32,307 nt of DNA, taken from assembly GCF_902489365.1 (NCBI RefSeq), contig NZ_CABTZR010000023.1:1-32307 (forward strand), written 5' to 3'. The stretch is from an uncultured Corynebacterium sp. Lineage in GTDB: Bacteria > Actinomycetota > Actinomycetes > Mycobacteriales > Mycobacteriaceae. The notes beneath the pieces were generated by a model that was not told where the DNA came from, searched no databases, and worked only from the letters and a program-made list of their open reading frames with translations. The position numbers and the translations under genes were made by a program. Position 1 is the first letter of the stretch. Each line of letters starts with the position of its first letter. Shown piece by piece: positions 24,378-31,972 of the stretch.

Positions 24378-25223
24378 ATGCAAGCAACGCTGAAGAAGTA
24401 CTTCCCAGTCTTTGTCTTGCCCACTCTTCTGGCATTCATGATTGCCTTCTTGGTGCCGTTCATCGTGGGATTCTTCCTTTCCTTTACGAAGTTCACCACC
24501 ATCACCAACGCCAAGTGGGTTGGCATCGACAACTACGTCAAAGCTTTCTCCCAACGCGAAGGTTTCATCTCGGCCTTCGGTTTCACCGTCCTCGTCGTCA
24601 TCGTCTCCGTTATCACCGTCAACGTCTTTGCCTTCCTCTTGGCGTGGATGCTGACCCGTAAACTTCGCGGCACCAATTTCTTCCGCACGGTCTTCTTTAT
24701 GCCGAACCTCATCGGCGGCATCGTGCTGGGTTATACCTGGCAAACCATGATCAACGCCGTGCTTTCGCACTATGCCACGACCATCAGTGCGGACTGGAAA
24801 TTCGGTTACGCCGGCCTCATCATGCTGCTTAACTGGCAGCTCATCGGCTACATGATGATTATTTACATCGCCGGCTTACAGAATGTCCCACCGGAGCTCA
24901 TCGAGGCAGCCGAGCTCGACGGCGTCAACAAATGGGAGATGCTTCGCCATGTCACCATCCCGATGGTCATGCCGTCCATCACTATCTGCCTCTTCCTGAC
25001 TTTGTCGAACTCGTTCAAGCTCTTCGACCAGAACCTTGCGCTCACCAACGGCGCGCCCGGCGGACAAACTGAGATGGTCGCGCTCAACATCGTTAACACG
25101 CTGTTCAACCGTATGAACGTCGAGGGCGTGGGTCAGGCCAAGGCCGTCATCTTCGTCGTCGTCGTGGTCGTCATCGCGTACTTCCAGCTGCGCGCGACCC
25201 GTTCCAAGGAAATCGAGGCATAA
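24378..25223 (+). CDS. musF: Maltose-type ABC transporter permease (MalF-like)
   Basis: This is a 281-residue inner-membrane permease with six predicted helices (about residues 12-36, 75-95, 105-125, 145-165, 200-222 and 252-272). The EAA loop LIEAAELDGVNKWEM (about 174-188) couples to the ATPase. The ATG at 24378 is preceded by AAGG (about 24364-24367). It follows musE by 79 bases and is three bases before musG, with which it should form the channel heterodimer. Confidence 0.9.
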   Translation: MQATLKKYFPVFVLPTLLAFMIAFLVPFIVGFFLSFTKFTTITNAKWVGIDNYVKAFSQREGFISAFGFTVLVVIVSVITVNVFAFLLAWMLTRKLRGTNFFRTVFFMPNLIGGIVLGYTWQTMINAVLSHYATTISADWKFGYAGLIMLLNWQLIGYMMIIYIAGLQNVPPELIEAAELDGVNKWEMLRHVTIPMVMPSITICLFLTLSNSFKLFDQNLALTNGAPGGQTEMVALNIVNTLFNRMNVEGVGQAKAVIFVVVVVVIAYFQLRATRSKEIEA

Positions 25224-25226
25224 GTC

Positions 25227-26141
25227 ATGACTACCAGCACTTCAGCGCAGGCCGTCCCGGCCTCGAAGAAGAAGGATCACCAGCTTCCCTCGGACAATAA
25301 GACCCGGATGTCTGGCGGCGCCAAGTTCGTGGTCTATGCGATCCTGGTGTTCTTCACCATCGTCTTCCTTGGGCCGATCCTCTTCATCTTTATTAACTCT
25401 TTTAAGTCCAAGTTCGCCATCTCCTCCGATCCTTTTTCCCTTCCCATCGGTGAAACCTGGGTCGGCTTCGAGAATTTCATGGTCGGATTGACCAAGCAGG
25501 GCTTCTTGGAAGCCACCCTGTGGTCTTTCGTCATCACGATTCTGTCCGTCATCGTCATCGTGTTCTTCTCCGCGATGACCGCCTACTACATCACGCGCGT
25601 CAAGACGTGGTGGACAAACCTTCTGTACTACCTCTTCGTCGTGTCCATGATTATCCCGTTCCAGATGGTCATGTTCCCGACGGTCAAGATTGCAGACATG
25701 CTCCACCTCAACAACCCGATCGGAATCGTGGTGCTCTACCTCGGATTCGGTTCTGGACTCTCGGTGTTCATGTTTGCGGGCTTCGTCAAGTCCATCCCTC
25801 TGGATGTCGAGGAAGCCGCGATGATCGATGGTTGTGGGCCGATCCAAAACTACTTCCGTGTGGTGTGGCCCATGCTCAAGCCGACTGCCATTACCGTGGC
25901 AATTCTCAACGCCATGTGGGTATGGAACGACTACCTGCTGCCGTACTTGGTCATTGGTCTGTCGACTCGGTACAAGACCATCCCGGTGGTCATCCAGTCC
26001 TTTGTCGGCTCCAACGGTAACCGCGATATGGGTGCCATGATGGCCATGTTGGTTCTCGCCATCATCCCGATCGTCATCTTCTACTTCTCCACGCAGAAGC
26101 ACATCATCGAAGGTGTGGCTGCCGGTGCAGTGAAGGGCTAA
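25227..26141 (+). CDS. musG: Maltose-type ABC transporter permease (MalG-like)
   Basis: This 304-residue permease begins with a polar 35-residue cytosolic segment followed by six membrane helices. The EAA loop DVEEAAMIDGCGPIQNYF lies at about 192-209. ATG 25227 lies three bases after the musF stop, with the purine stretch AAGGAAATCGAGG of the musF end serving as ribosome binding region. Translation is likely coupled with musF. Confidence 0.9.
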   Translation: MTTSTSAQAVPASKKKDHQLPSDNKTRMSGGAKFVVYAILVFFTIVFLGPILFIFINSFKSKFAISSDPFSLPIGETWVGFENFMVGLTKQGFLEATLWSFVITILSVIVIVFFSAMTAYYITRVKTWWTNLLYYLFVVSMIIPFQMVMFPTVKIADMLHLNNPIGIVVLYLGFGSGLSVFMFAGFVKSIPLDVEEAAMIDGCGPIQNYFRVVWPMLKPTAITVAILNAMWVWNDYLLPYLVIGLSTRYKTIPVVIQSFVGSNGNRDMGAMMAMLVLAIIPIVIFYFSTQKHIIEGVAAGAVKG

Positions 26142-26165
26142 TCAAGTGCGATAGGTTAAAGAACC

Positions 26166-26807
26166 ATGAATCGCTTGCTCGGCCCCGAATCGAAGTTCTA
26201 CGCCGCCCTGAGCCTTTTCGCTGACCTTGTCATCGTCAACGTTCTCCTCGTTATCACGTGCTTTCCCGTGGTGACTGGGGGAATGTCCCTGCGCACCGCC
26301 CACGCGGTGACCGGACAGATGGTCCGCGAGGAAGGTTCACGCCGCGGCGCGGCCTTCGTTCGGGGCCTTTTGACCCGCCCCGGAACAAATACCGCCTGGT
26401 GGCTTATCTGCTTGGCACTGGGCGCCTTAGCTGCCTATGAATTCGCCATCATCGCGAAGGCCGGGTTCGGGACAATGGGCGTCGTACTGCGTGCCGCGCT
26501 GATTTCCGGGCTCCTTGTGCTGGGCTGCATCAGCGTGTGGTTTTTCCACCTAGATGCTCCGGGGCTGAGCTTTAGCCAACGGTGCACGGCAGCCATGACG
26601 AAGGCGGTAGCGCACCTACCGCGTACTCTAGTGGCGGTATCCCCGGCGGCACTCTTGGTGCTGTTCCCGCTCTTTTTCCCGGCGCAGTGGGGAGGCTATG
26701 CGTTCTTCCTCGCGGTTTTGGGCCCTGCCTTGGCGGTTTATCTCGCCGAGCTGGTTCTCCAGTGGCCGGAGCTTAATTCAGCGCCGCACGACGGTGCCAA
26801 GGCATAG
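26166..26807 (+). CDS. musI: DUF624 (YesL-like) membrane protein, MusI-like
   Basis: This is a 213-residue integral membrane protein with about five hydrophobic segments (residues 13-38, 75-95, 100-125, 155-172 and 175-200). The N-terminal pattern ADLVIVNVLLVITCFPVVTGG is typical of DUF624/YesL proteins that accompany sugar ABC transporters. In C. glutamicum the corresponding membrane protein MusI is needed for maltose uptake though it is not a classical ABC component. It follows musG by 24 bases and ends the operon. The symbol is by position and family. Confidence 0.78.
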   Translation: MNRLLGPESKFYAALSLFADLVIVNVLLVITCFPVVTGGMSLRTAHAVTGQMVREEGSRRGAAFVRGLLTRPGTNTAWWLICLALGALAAYEFAIIAKAGFGTMGVVLRAALISGLLVLGCISVWFFHLDAPGLSFSQRCTAAMTKAVAHLPRTLVAVSPAALLVLFPLFFPAQWGGYAFFLAVLGPALAVYLAELVLQWPELNSAPHDGAKA

Positions 26808-26843
26808 CACGACGTTCGGATTAAACGCCCAAAACGACAAATA

Positions 26844-26878
26844 GGGTAGTGGCTTCCACTTCCGTGGAGCTACTACCC
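26844..26878 (+). terminator. Bidirectional terminator between musI and rbpA
   Basis: GGGTAGT (26844-26850) pairs with ACTACCC region (26872-26878), continuing through GGC/GCT and TCCAC/GTGGA around a TTCC loop, about 15 base pairs. On the minus strand the stem is followed by TATTTGTCGTTTT. On the plus strand few T bases follow. It sits between two convergent genes and probably serves both. Confidence 0.7.
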
Positions 26879-26910
26879 CTTGACTGTAGGATCGGCGCGC
26901 GACGGGCTTT

Positions 26911-27294
26911 TTAGCCTTCGTTTTCTTCCTGTTCCTTCTGCTCCTTTAGCAGGCGGGCTGCTGCGCGACGACGCGAACGCAGGCTTTCGATGCGCTCAGT
27001 CAGTAGTTCATCTAGCTCCTCAATCGAGCGGCGCTCACGCAGCATATCCCAGTGGGTCCGCGGCGGCTTCACCGGCTTGGACTCGACGCCCTCGCCCTCA
27101 ACAAGGGTGCCGAGCTTACCGTTCTTGCACATCCACTCCTCGGGGATTTCCGCGTCATCGGCGAAGGGCACCTCGTAGATGTCGCCGTCCTCGGTGCGGT
27201 ATTTCACCATTTGGCGCGGGGCCAAGTCGTGGTCGCGGTCGGTTTCGTAGCTCACTGCGCCCATGCGGCTGCCACGGAGTACGCGATCTGCCAT
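26911..27294 (-). CDS. rbpA: RNA polymerase-binding protein RbpA
   Basis: This is a 127-residue actinobacterial transcription factor that binds RNA polymerase and the primary sigma factor and stabilises the open complex. The sequence is nearly diagnostic: MADRVLRGSRMGAVSYETD, VPFADDAEIPEEW, PPRTHWDMLRERRSIEELDE and the sigma-binding helix ending RSRRR. A 17-residue charged tail (AAARLLKEQKEQEENEG) extends beyond the mycobacterial protein. AAAAGGA upstream provides the ribosome binding site. It is the usual neighbour of ppm1, but here the two are 6.9 kb apart. Confidence 0.96.
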   Translation of the reverse strand: MADRVLRGSRMGAVSYETDRDHDLAPRQMVKYRTEDGDIYEVPFADDAEIPEEWMCKNGKLGTLVEGEGVESKPVKPPRTHWDMLRERRSIEELDELLTERIESLRSRRRAAARLLKEQKEQEENEG

Positions 27295-27362
27295 GCAACA
27301 TCATCCTTTTCAAGCGTTGAGGGAAGGGATCAGGGTCGACCTATATCACCCAAAGTTCTATC

Positions 27363-27394
27363 ATTATAACGAATGGCCCACGGCCTTTGTTCCC
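27363..27394 (-). promoter_or_regulatory. rbpA promoter with overlapping SigA- and SigH-type elements
   Basis: On the minus strand GGGAAC (27389-27394), an 18-base spacer and GTT (27368-27370) match the stress-sigma (SigH/SigR) pattern GGAAT-N18-GTT apart from one base. A perfect TATAAT (27363-27368) follows immediately and could serve SigA. The leader before ATG 27294 would be about 60 bases. rbpA is a SigR target in Streptomyces. Confidence 0.5.
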
Positions 27395-27416
27395 ACCCTC
27401 GGGTTAATGGGCTAAG

Positions 27417-27785
27417 GTGAGTGAGGTGATTGGTACACAGGATCCGCAGCCCGGCAAGCCTTCGAGGCACCGGACGGCAACCTGCCAGTGGTGCGGCACA
27501 GAGATCGCACAAGGCGGGCGGGGAAGGCCACGCAAGTTCTGTTCGCCCTCGTGCAAACAACGAGCATACGAGCAGCGCCACAACGTGGTCGGGACATCCA
27601 TTCCCGTGGACGCTGTCATCCTAACTCCAGACAAGGCGGACCGTCTCCGCGACGGTCTCTTTGAGCTCCGGTGCTGTGCCGAGGACGTGGCCACAGCGGC
27701 GTCGGAAAGCGCCAGTGCTGAAGAGATGGAACAGCTGTGTGCCGAACTGGTCGCACTGGCTCGTAAGCTTGAGGAATTGAGATAG
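27417..27785 (+). CDS. Small zinc-finger-like protein
   Basis: This is a 122-residue protein of unknown function. Its N-terminal part holds a likely zinc site, Cys23-x2-Cys26 and Cys42-x3-Cys46, in the frame TATCQWCGTEI and RKFCSPSCKQRAYEQR, a pattern seen in short actinobacterial proteins. The basic residues next to it could contact nucleic acid. The second half is acidic and helical (DGLFELRCCAEDV, EEMEQLCAELVALARKLEEL) and may dimerise. The GTG at 27417 has no obvious ribosome binding site; GTG 27426 is an alternative. It diverges from rbpA by 122 bases and lies three bases before the YceI gene. Confidence 0.7.
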   Translation: MSEVIGTQDPQPGKPSRHRTATCQWCGTEIAQGGRGRPRKFCSPSCKQRAYEQRHNVVGTSIPVDAVILTPDKADRLRDGLFELRCCAEDVATAASESASAEEMEQLCAELVALARKLEELR

Positions 27786-27788
27786 TAC

Positions 27789-28487
27789 ATGAAATCCGTA
27801 TTAGGTAACCGCAAACTGGTTGTCAGTATCTTCGTGATCCTGATTCTGGGCTCGTCTGCACTGGCCCTGGGACCGCTAGCGTTTTCGGTGATCATGGGCC
27901 GCGGTGTGAAGACCGAACCGATCAACGCGGATAAGGTCCATGCCGCAACGACGGACGTTGATGGCGAATGGCACGTGGTGCAAGGTTCGGCCTATAACTA
28001 CACCTCAGCTGGGTTTACCATCGATGAGATCCTGCCGGCGGATAAGCGCACGACGTCTGGCTCCACCAAGCATGTCACCGGCCAGGCAACCATCAAGGAC
28101 GGGGTCGTTGAGGAAGCCAGCATCACCGTGGACATGGCGAGCCTGACCACGGACAAGAAGGTGCGCGATCAGAACATGAAGTCGAAGCTCTTTGAGGTAA
28201 CGAAGTACCCAGAGTCGACCTTCACGTTGACCGAGCCGACAGATGTCTCTGCTGTGCCTGACGACGGCTCACTGGTCACCGTGTCACTGACTGGTGACTT
28301 GACCATCCACGGCGAGACCAAGAACGTGACACAGGACTTCCAGGTAGTCCGCGATGGTGACACCATTATCTTGGGCGGCAATATTCCGATTAACCGTCTC
28401 GAATTCGGCGTCGAAACCCCGGAGATGATCGCCGCGAAGATCTCTGAGGTCGGCGACGTTAACGTTCGCGTTACCCTCGAGAAGTAA
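27789..28487 (+). CDS. YceI family protein, membrane-anchored
   Basis: This is a 232-residue protein of the YceI family, a lipocalin-like barrel that binds polyisoprenoids or other amphiphiles. One N-terminal membrane helix (about residues 9-34) serves as signal anchor. The extracytoplasmic domain shows DGEWHVVQGS, HVTGQATIKDG, SITVDMASLTTDKKVRDQNMKS, FEVTKYPESTF and LTIHGETKNVT, all typical. The ligand is unknown; isoprenoid-based mannose donors are made by Ppm1 in this window, but a link is speculative. The 54-residue membrane protein gene follows after 15 bases. Confidence 0.88.
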   Translation: MKSVLGNRKLVVSIFVILILGSSALALGPLAFSVIMGRGVKTEPINADKVHAATTDVDGEWHVVQGSAYNYTSAGFTIDEILPADKRTTSGSTKHVTGQATIKDGVVEEASITVDMASLTTDKKVRDQNMKSKLFEVTKYPESTFTLTEPTDVSAVPDDGSLVTVSLTGDLTIHGETKNVTQDFQVVRDGDTIILGGNIPINRLEFGVETPEMIAAKISEVGDVNVRVTLEK

Positions 28488-28502
28488 CGCATCCGGTCAG
28501 TC

Positions 28503-28667
28503 ATGAATTATCAGCATCTTATTCCTGTCCTGTGGGTGCGTCTCGTCGTACTCGCAGGGTTCGGTGTTTTTATCTGGTTTCAGGGGACGAAGCTTCTGGC
28601 AGCGTTTTCCGTAGTGCTTGTAGCTCTCACCGTGGTGCAGCTGGTGATGGCTTACCGTCGGCGCTAA
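28503..28667 (+). CDS. Small membrane protein, 54 residues
   Basis: The frame starts at ATG 28503 and reads MNYQHLIPVLWVRLVV onward to a TAA at 28665-28667. Two hydrophobic segments (about residues 8-26 and 31-50) and the end AYRRR indicate a two-helix membrane protein with positively charged tail. It is 15 bases after the YceI stop and in the same direction, without a strong ribosome binding site (GGTCAG), so translation may be coupled. I do not recognise a family. Confidence 0.55.
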   Translation: MNYQHLIPVLWVRLVVLAGFGVFIWFQGTKLLAAFSVVLVALTVVQLVMAYRRR

Positions 28668-29207
28668 AACCAGTTCTCCGATGGACTCCCCAAATACCGT
28701 ACCATTACGTAACAGTGACTATATTGTGCCCTAAAAGGGGTCACTCCAAGAGCAGCTGGGGAGGCGCGGATCGGCCCAGATCTAAAGGCGTCACCACGAA
28801 TACTCCACTTGCACACACGACAACTCTCCGGCCACCGCATGACGCACGGGAAAGCCGCCCGGAAGGCAGCGAACAAAGAAGGCTTGAACTTCCGGGAAAG
28901 CGACGCGGACGGGACAGGTAACCCGGAATAAAGCATCAAGGGCTAGTTGAGTACGCGCAACGCACGCATGGCTCCGCCGGCGCCCATGACCCAGCAAGGG
29001 TCGCGCCGTCAAGGACTGAGCGCACATCCATGCGAGCCCAGAGATAGGAGATGCGAAGTTACGCCTTCACGCTGCATAAGCTATTGTCCGATAATGTACA
29101 TTATGTCAGGATGGCTCCGCGCACCCTCCCCACCTACGAGCCATGGCCACAGCACCACAACATGTCAACCCCTCCCTTGCTCTCGCGAATTTATCATGTG
29201 ATGAGAC
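28668..29207 (+). other. Intergenic region without a convincing gene
   Basis: About 540 bases without a supported gene. The open frames on both strands here are rich in Arg, Ser and Pro and lack family motifs or ribosome binding sites. Visible signals are a modest hairpin (AGTGAC 28714-28719 with GTCACT 28740-28745, and inner CCCT/AGGG) that could end the yceI transcript, and the palindrome and promoter listed separately near 29066-29104. Confidence 0.6.
29066..29104 (+). promoter_or_regulatory. Candidate promoter with overlapping 14-base palindrome
   Basis: TTCACG (29066-29071), an 18-base spacer and GATAAT (29090-29095) could form a promoter for the MFS gene, with a leader of about 105 bases. 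The perfect palindrome ATAATGTACATTAT (29091-29104) covers the -10 and expected start point, as an operator for a dimeric repressor would. The regulator is not identifiable here. Confidence 0.45.
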
Positions 29208-30578
29208 ATGACCGCAGTCAAAACCAAGCCGCCGACACCGGGCGCAACCCCGAAACTCACAAAACGTGACCGCGTGCGTGTGGCTGTGGCATCAACTATT
29301 GGCACGACCATTGAGTTCTATGATTTCTTTTTTGCCACGGCAGCCGTAGCCGTCTTTCCTTTCCTCTTCTTCCCGAAGACCGAAGACCCCACCGTTGCCC
29401 TGCCCCAATCCTTTGCCACCTTCGGCCTGGCCTTTATCGCTCGACCACTGGGCTCACTACTCTTTGGACACTTTGGCGATCGCATCGGCCGCAAGGCCAC
29501 CCTCGTTGGCGCACTCCTGACGATGGGCATTGCCACCTTCATCATCGGTGTCTTCCCCACGTACCAGACCGCGTGCATTATCGCGCCGGCCCTGCTGGTC
29601 CTGATGCGCTTCTGCCAAGGTTTGGGCCTGGGCGGCGAATGGTCCGGTGCGGCTTTGCTGGCTTCCGAGACCGCCGAGGAAGGCAAGCGCGCTTCCGAGC
29701 CGCCATGTGGCCACAGTTCGGCGCACCTTTCGGGTTCTTGCTCGCTAATGGTTTCTTCCTGACCCTGGTTGCCACCAAGGACTACTCGCGCGGCGACACG
29801 ACCGGCACCTTCATGGAATGGGGCTGGCGTCTACCTTTCCTCGCCTCTGCTGTGATGGTGCTCATCGGTCTCTACGTCCGCGTGCGCCTGGAAGAAACAC
29901 CGGTTTTCCAGCAGGCCGTTGATAAAGGCAAGAAGGTCAAGACCCCTATGGTGGAGGCTTTCCGCATTGCATGGAAGCCGATGATCATTGGTACCTTCGT
30001 CATGGTCTCTTGCTACACGCTGTTCTACCCGGTCACCACCTGGATTCTTTCCTACGGTATTGGCGATAAGACCAAGGAGCTGGGTTTGGGAATCTCCTAC
30101 CTGGAGTTCCTGGAGATCCAGCTGATCTCCATCTTCATGTTCATCATCGGTATTCCCGTATCTTCCATGCTGTCGGATAGGTATGGGCACAAGCCGATCC
30201 TGGTCGTGACCTCGCTCATCATGATTGCCTTCGGTTTTCAGCTTCCCCTTCTTCCTCGGCATCGAGCACGCTGACCGCAACTCGGTCCTCGGGTTCCTGC
30301 TCGTCGGCATGTTCATCATGGGCCTCATCTTCGGCCCCATGTCCGCCGTCCTTCCGGAGCTCTTCCCCACCAACGTGCGCTACACCGGTTCCAGCATCGC
30401 GTACAACGTCTTCTCCATCCTCGGCGCCGCCGTGGCCCCGTTTATCGCAACGTTGCTGGTCAGCGCCTTTAACGTGAGCTACGTGGGCTGTTACCTCATC
30501 ATCATCGTCTGCTTCATCTCCCTCATCACTATCCTCATGATGCAGGAGCTGAAGGACCAGGATCTTTCCCAGGTTTAG
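29208..30578 (+). pseudogene. MHS-type MFS transporter, two compensating frameshifts
   Basis: The intact product would be a roughly 456-residue metabolite:proton symporter of the MHS family (ProP, KgtP and ShiA relatives). Family marks are TTIEFYDFF in helix 1, GHFGDRIGRK between helices 2 and 3, GLGLGGEWSGA, RLEETPVFQ and ELFPTNVRYTG. The frame breaks at CC 29695-29696, where one C seems missing (expected Lys-Arg-Ala-Ser-Arg-Ala-Ala-Met-Trp). It is restored at TTTT 30235-30238, where one T seems extra. Between, 180 codons read on in the shifted frame with family motifs and no stop. Both events are in short homopolymers, so sequencing error or very recent decay are both possible. The substrate is unknown. 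Confidence 0.85.
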
Positions 30579-30596
30579 GCCTTCAGACACAAGCAA

Positions 30597-30644
30597 CTCC
30601 CCGTCACCTTTCGGTTTTGCTCACCGAGGGGCGGGGAGATTTTT
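30597..30644 (+). terminator. Intrinsic terminator after the MFS gene
   Basis: CTCCCC (30597-30602) pairs with GGGGAG (30633-30638), followed by ATTTTTG. An inner TCGG (30611-30614)/CCGA (30624-30627) pair shortens the loop. It lies 19 bases after the stop. Confidence 0.75.
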
Positions 30645-30728
30645 GTCGTGGTGCAACCCCAACACTGGCACATCACCTCGCACCGTATGGGGTTCGCACC
30701 ATGGGGACCGCGCCCCCGTTGCTTCCAA

Positions 30729-30812
30729 AAGTGCAGACTCGCTGGTCGTCGCAAAGCACTGCCTGGGCGCTTGACGACGCCCACCTGCAGGTCTGCACTT
30801 CCAAGTCTGCAC
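30729..30812 (-). repeat. Inverted repeat, possible minus-strand terminator
   Basis: AAGTGCAGAC (30729-30738) is perfectly inverted by GTCTGCACTT (30791-30800), and GTCTGCAC recurs directly at 30805-30812. A smaller stem TGGGCG/CGCCCA (30764-30769 and 30778-30783) lies inside. On the minus strand the outer stem ends in ACTTTTGG, so it could end transcription of the symporter gene. Nothing coding is seen in 30645-30885. Confidence 0.45.
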
Positions 30813-30885
30813 AAATAGAAAATAGGTGGCCGGAGAACATGTGCCAACCACCCGTGAAGAGCTAGTTGCCCGGATGGGTAACCTG

Positions 30886-31863
30886 CTACACAGAAACGGC
30901 AGTTTTACTGGATTCCACCTCGTCGTCGATGGGCTTGCGGCGGACGATGGCGGAGAAGACTGCGCCAGTGACGTTGGCCCACACCGCGGCGACCACACCC
31001 GGCAGCGCAGCCTCCGGGGTAAAGAACTGCAACGCCAATGCCGAGGCAAGCCCCGAGTTCTGGGTTGCTACTTCAATTGCCGTGGTGCGCGCCGCTGCCT
31101 CGCGCTGGCGGGCTAGCTTCGCCATGTAGTAGCCAAAGAGAAATCCGATAAGGTTCTGGATAGCCACGCCGATAAACACGACGAGACCAACGGTGACCAG
31201 CTTATCCTGCGATTTCGACACCACCGCTGTGACCACGCCGCCGATGCCAGCGATGGCCACCCACGGCAAAGCCGGCAGCACCTTGTCTACCGCCTTGCTT
31301 GCAATCACCCGCAGCAGCAGACCCAGGCCTACCGGTATGAGGACGGTCTGGACCAGCGACCACATCATACCGGCACCATCGACCTCCGCGGTTTGACCCG
31401 CTAACCACAGCATGAGCAGCGGCGTCATGATCGGCGAGACCAGCGTGGATACCGAGGTCATCGCCACCGACAACGCCACGTCCCCCTTAGCCAGGTAGGC
31501 CATCACGTTGGAGGCCGTCCCGCCGGGCACAGACCCGAGGAGGATGAGGCCGACGGTGGCGGCGTCGGAAAGCCCTAGCAACTTCGCTACGAGCACGGCG
31601 CTGGTCGGCATGATGACAAACTGACAGATAACACCCAAGAAGATGGGCAGCGGACGCTTCGCCACCAGGGCCAAGTCTGGAATTGTCAGCGTAAGCCCCA
31701 TGGAAAACATGATGACCATAAGCAATTGCGAGGTGTATTGCCCCACCGGCTCAAAGGTGCCGGGGCTTAGAAAAGCGACAATAGCGCAGGCAATGATAAC
31801 GATGGGGAAGATGTAAACGGCGAGCTTCTCGCCGGTCTCCCCTTCTGTGCGCGGGTTCGTCAT
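30886..31863 (-). CDS. Bile acid:sodium symporter family (BASS) transporter
   Basis: This is a 325-residue membrane protein with about nine to ten helices. It carries the family signatures VIMFSMGLTLTIPDL, LLGSVPGGTASNVMAYLAKGD and ATQNSGLASALALQFF, the two crossover regions that bind sodium and substrate. BASS proteins in bacteria move organic acids or similar anions with sodium; the true substrate is not bile acid in most cases and is not predictable here. GGAAAGGAAA upstream of ATG 31863 is a good ribosome binding site, and TATAGT (minus strand, 31890-31895) is a possible -10. It diverges from the FAD-linked oxidase gene by 109 bases. Confidence 0.9.
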   Translation of the reverse strand: MTNPRTEGETGEKLAVYIFPIVIIACAIVAFLSPGTFEPVGQYTSQLLMVIMFSMGLTLTIPDLALVAKRPLPIFLGVICQFVIMPTSAVLVAKLLGLSDAATVGLILLGSVPGGTASNVMAYLAKGDVALSVAMTSVSTLVSPIMTPLLMLWLAGQTAEVDGAGMMWSLVQTVLIPVGLGLLLRVIASKAVDKVLPALPWVAIAGIGGVVTAVVSKSQDKLVTVGLVVFIGVAIQNLIGFLFGYYMAKLARQREAAARTTAIEVATQNSGLASALALQFFTPEAALPGVVAAVWANVTGAVFSAIVRRKPIDDEVESSKTAVSV

Positions 31864-31960
31864 GGTGTTTCCTTTCCAGAATGTGTCTCACTATATGAAT
31901 TGAGTATCCCATATGATGAACCTCACGTACCCTGTTTGGCCGAGATTTACTGTCAAGCGA

Positions 31961-31966
31961 TAGATT
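31961..31966 (+). promoter_or_regulatory. -10 element of the FAD-linked oxidase gene
   Basis: TAGATT ends 6 bases before ATG 31973, with no ribosome binding site, suggesting another leaderless transcript. A possible -35 (TTGGCC, 31936-31941) is at a long 19-base spacing. Confidence 0.4.
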
Positions 31967-31972
31967 AGAAAT

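Noticed and set aside
25242..26102. Long 286-codon open frame antisense to musG, very rich in Asp, Glu, His and Arg.
   Set aside because: It is the mirror of hydrophobic permease codons; composition is that of a shadow frame, and no ribosome binding site or family motif is present.
28532..28939. Open frames on both strands after the YceI gene (129 and 91 codons).
   Set aside because: Basic, Ser- and Pro-rich composition, no ribosome binding site, and one overlaps the better 54-residue frame.
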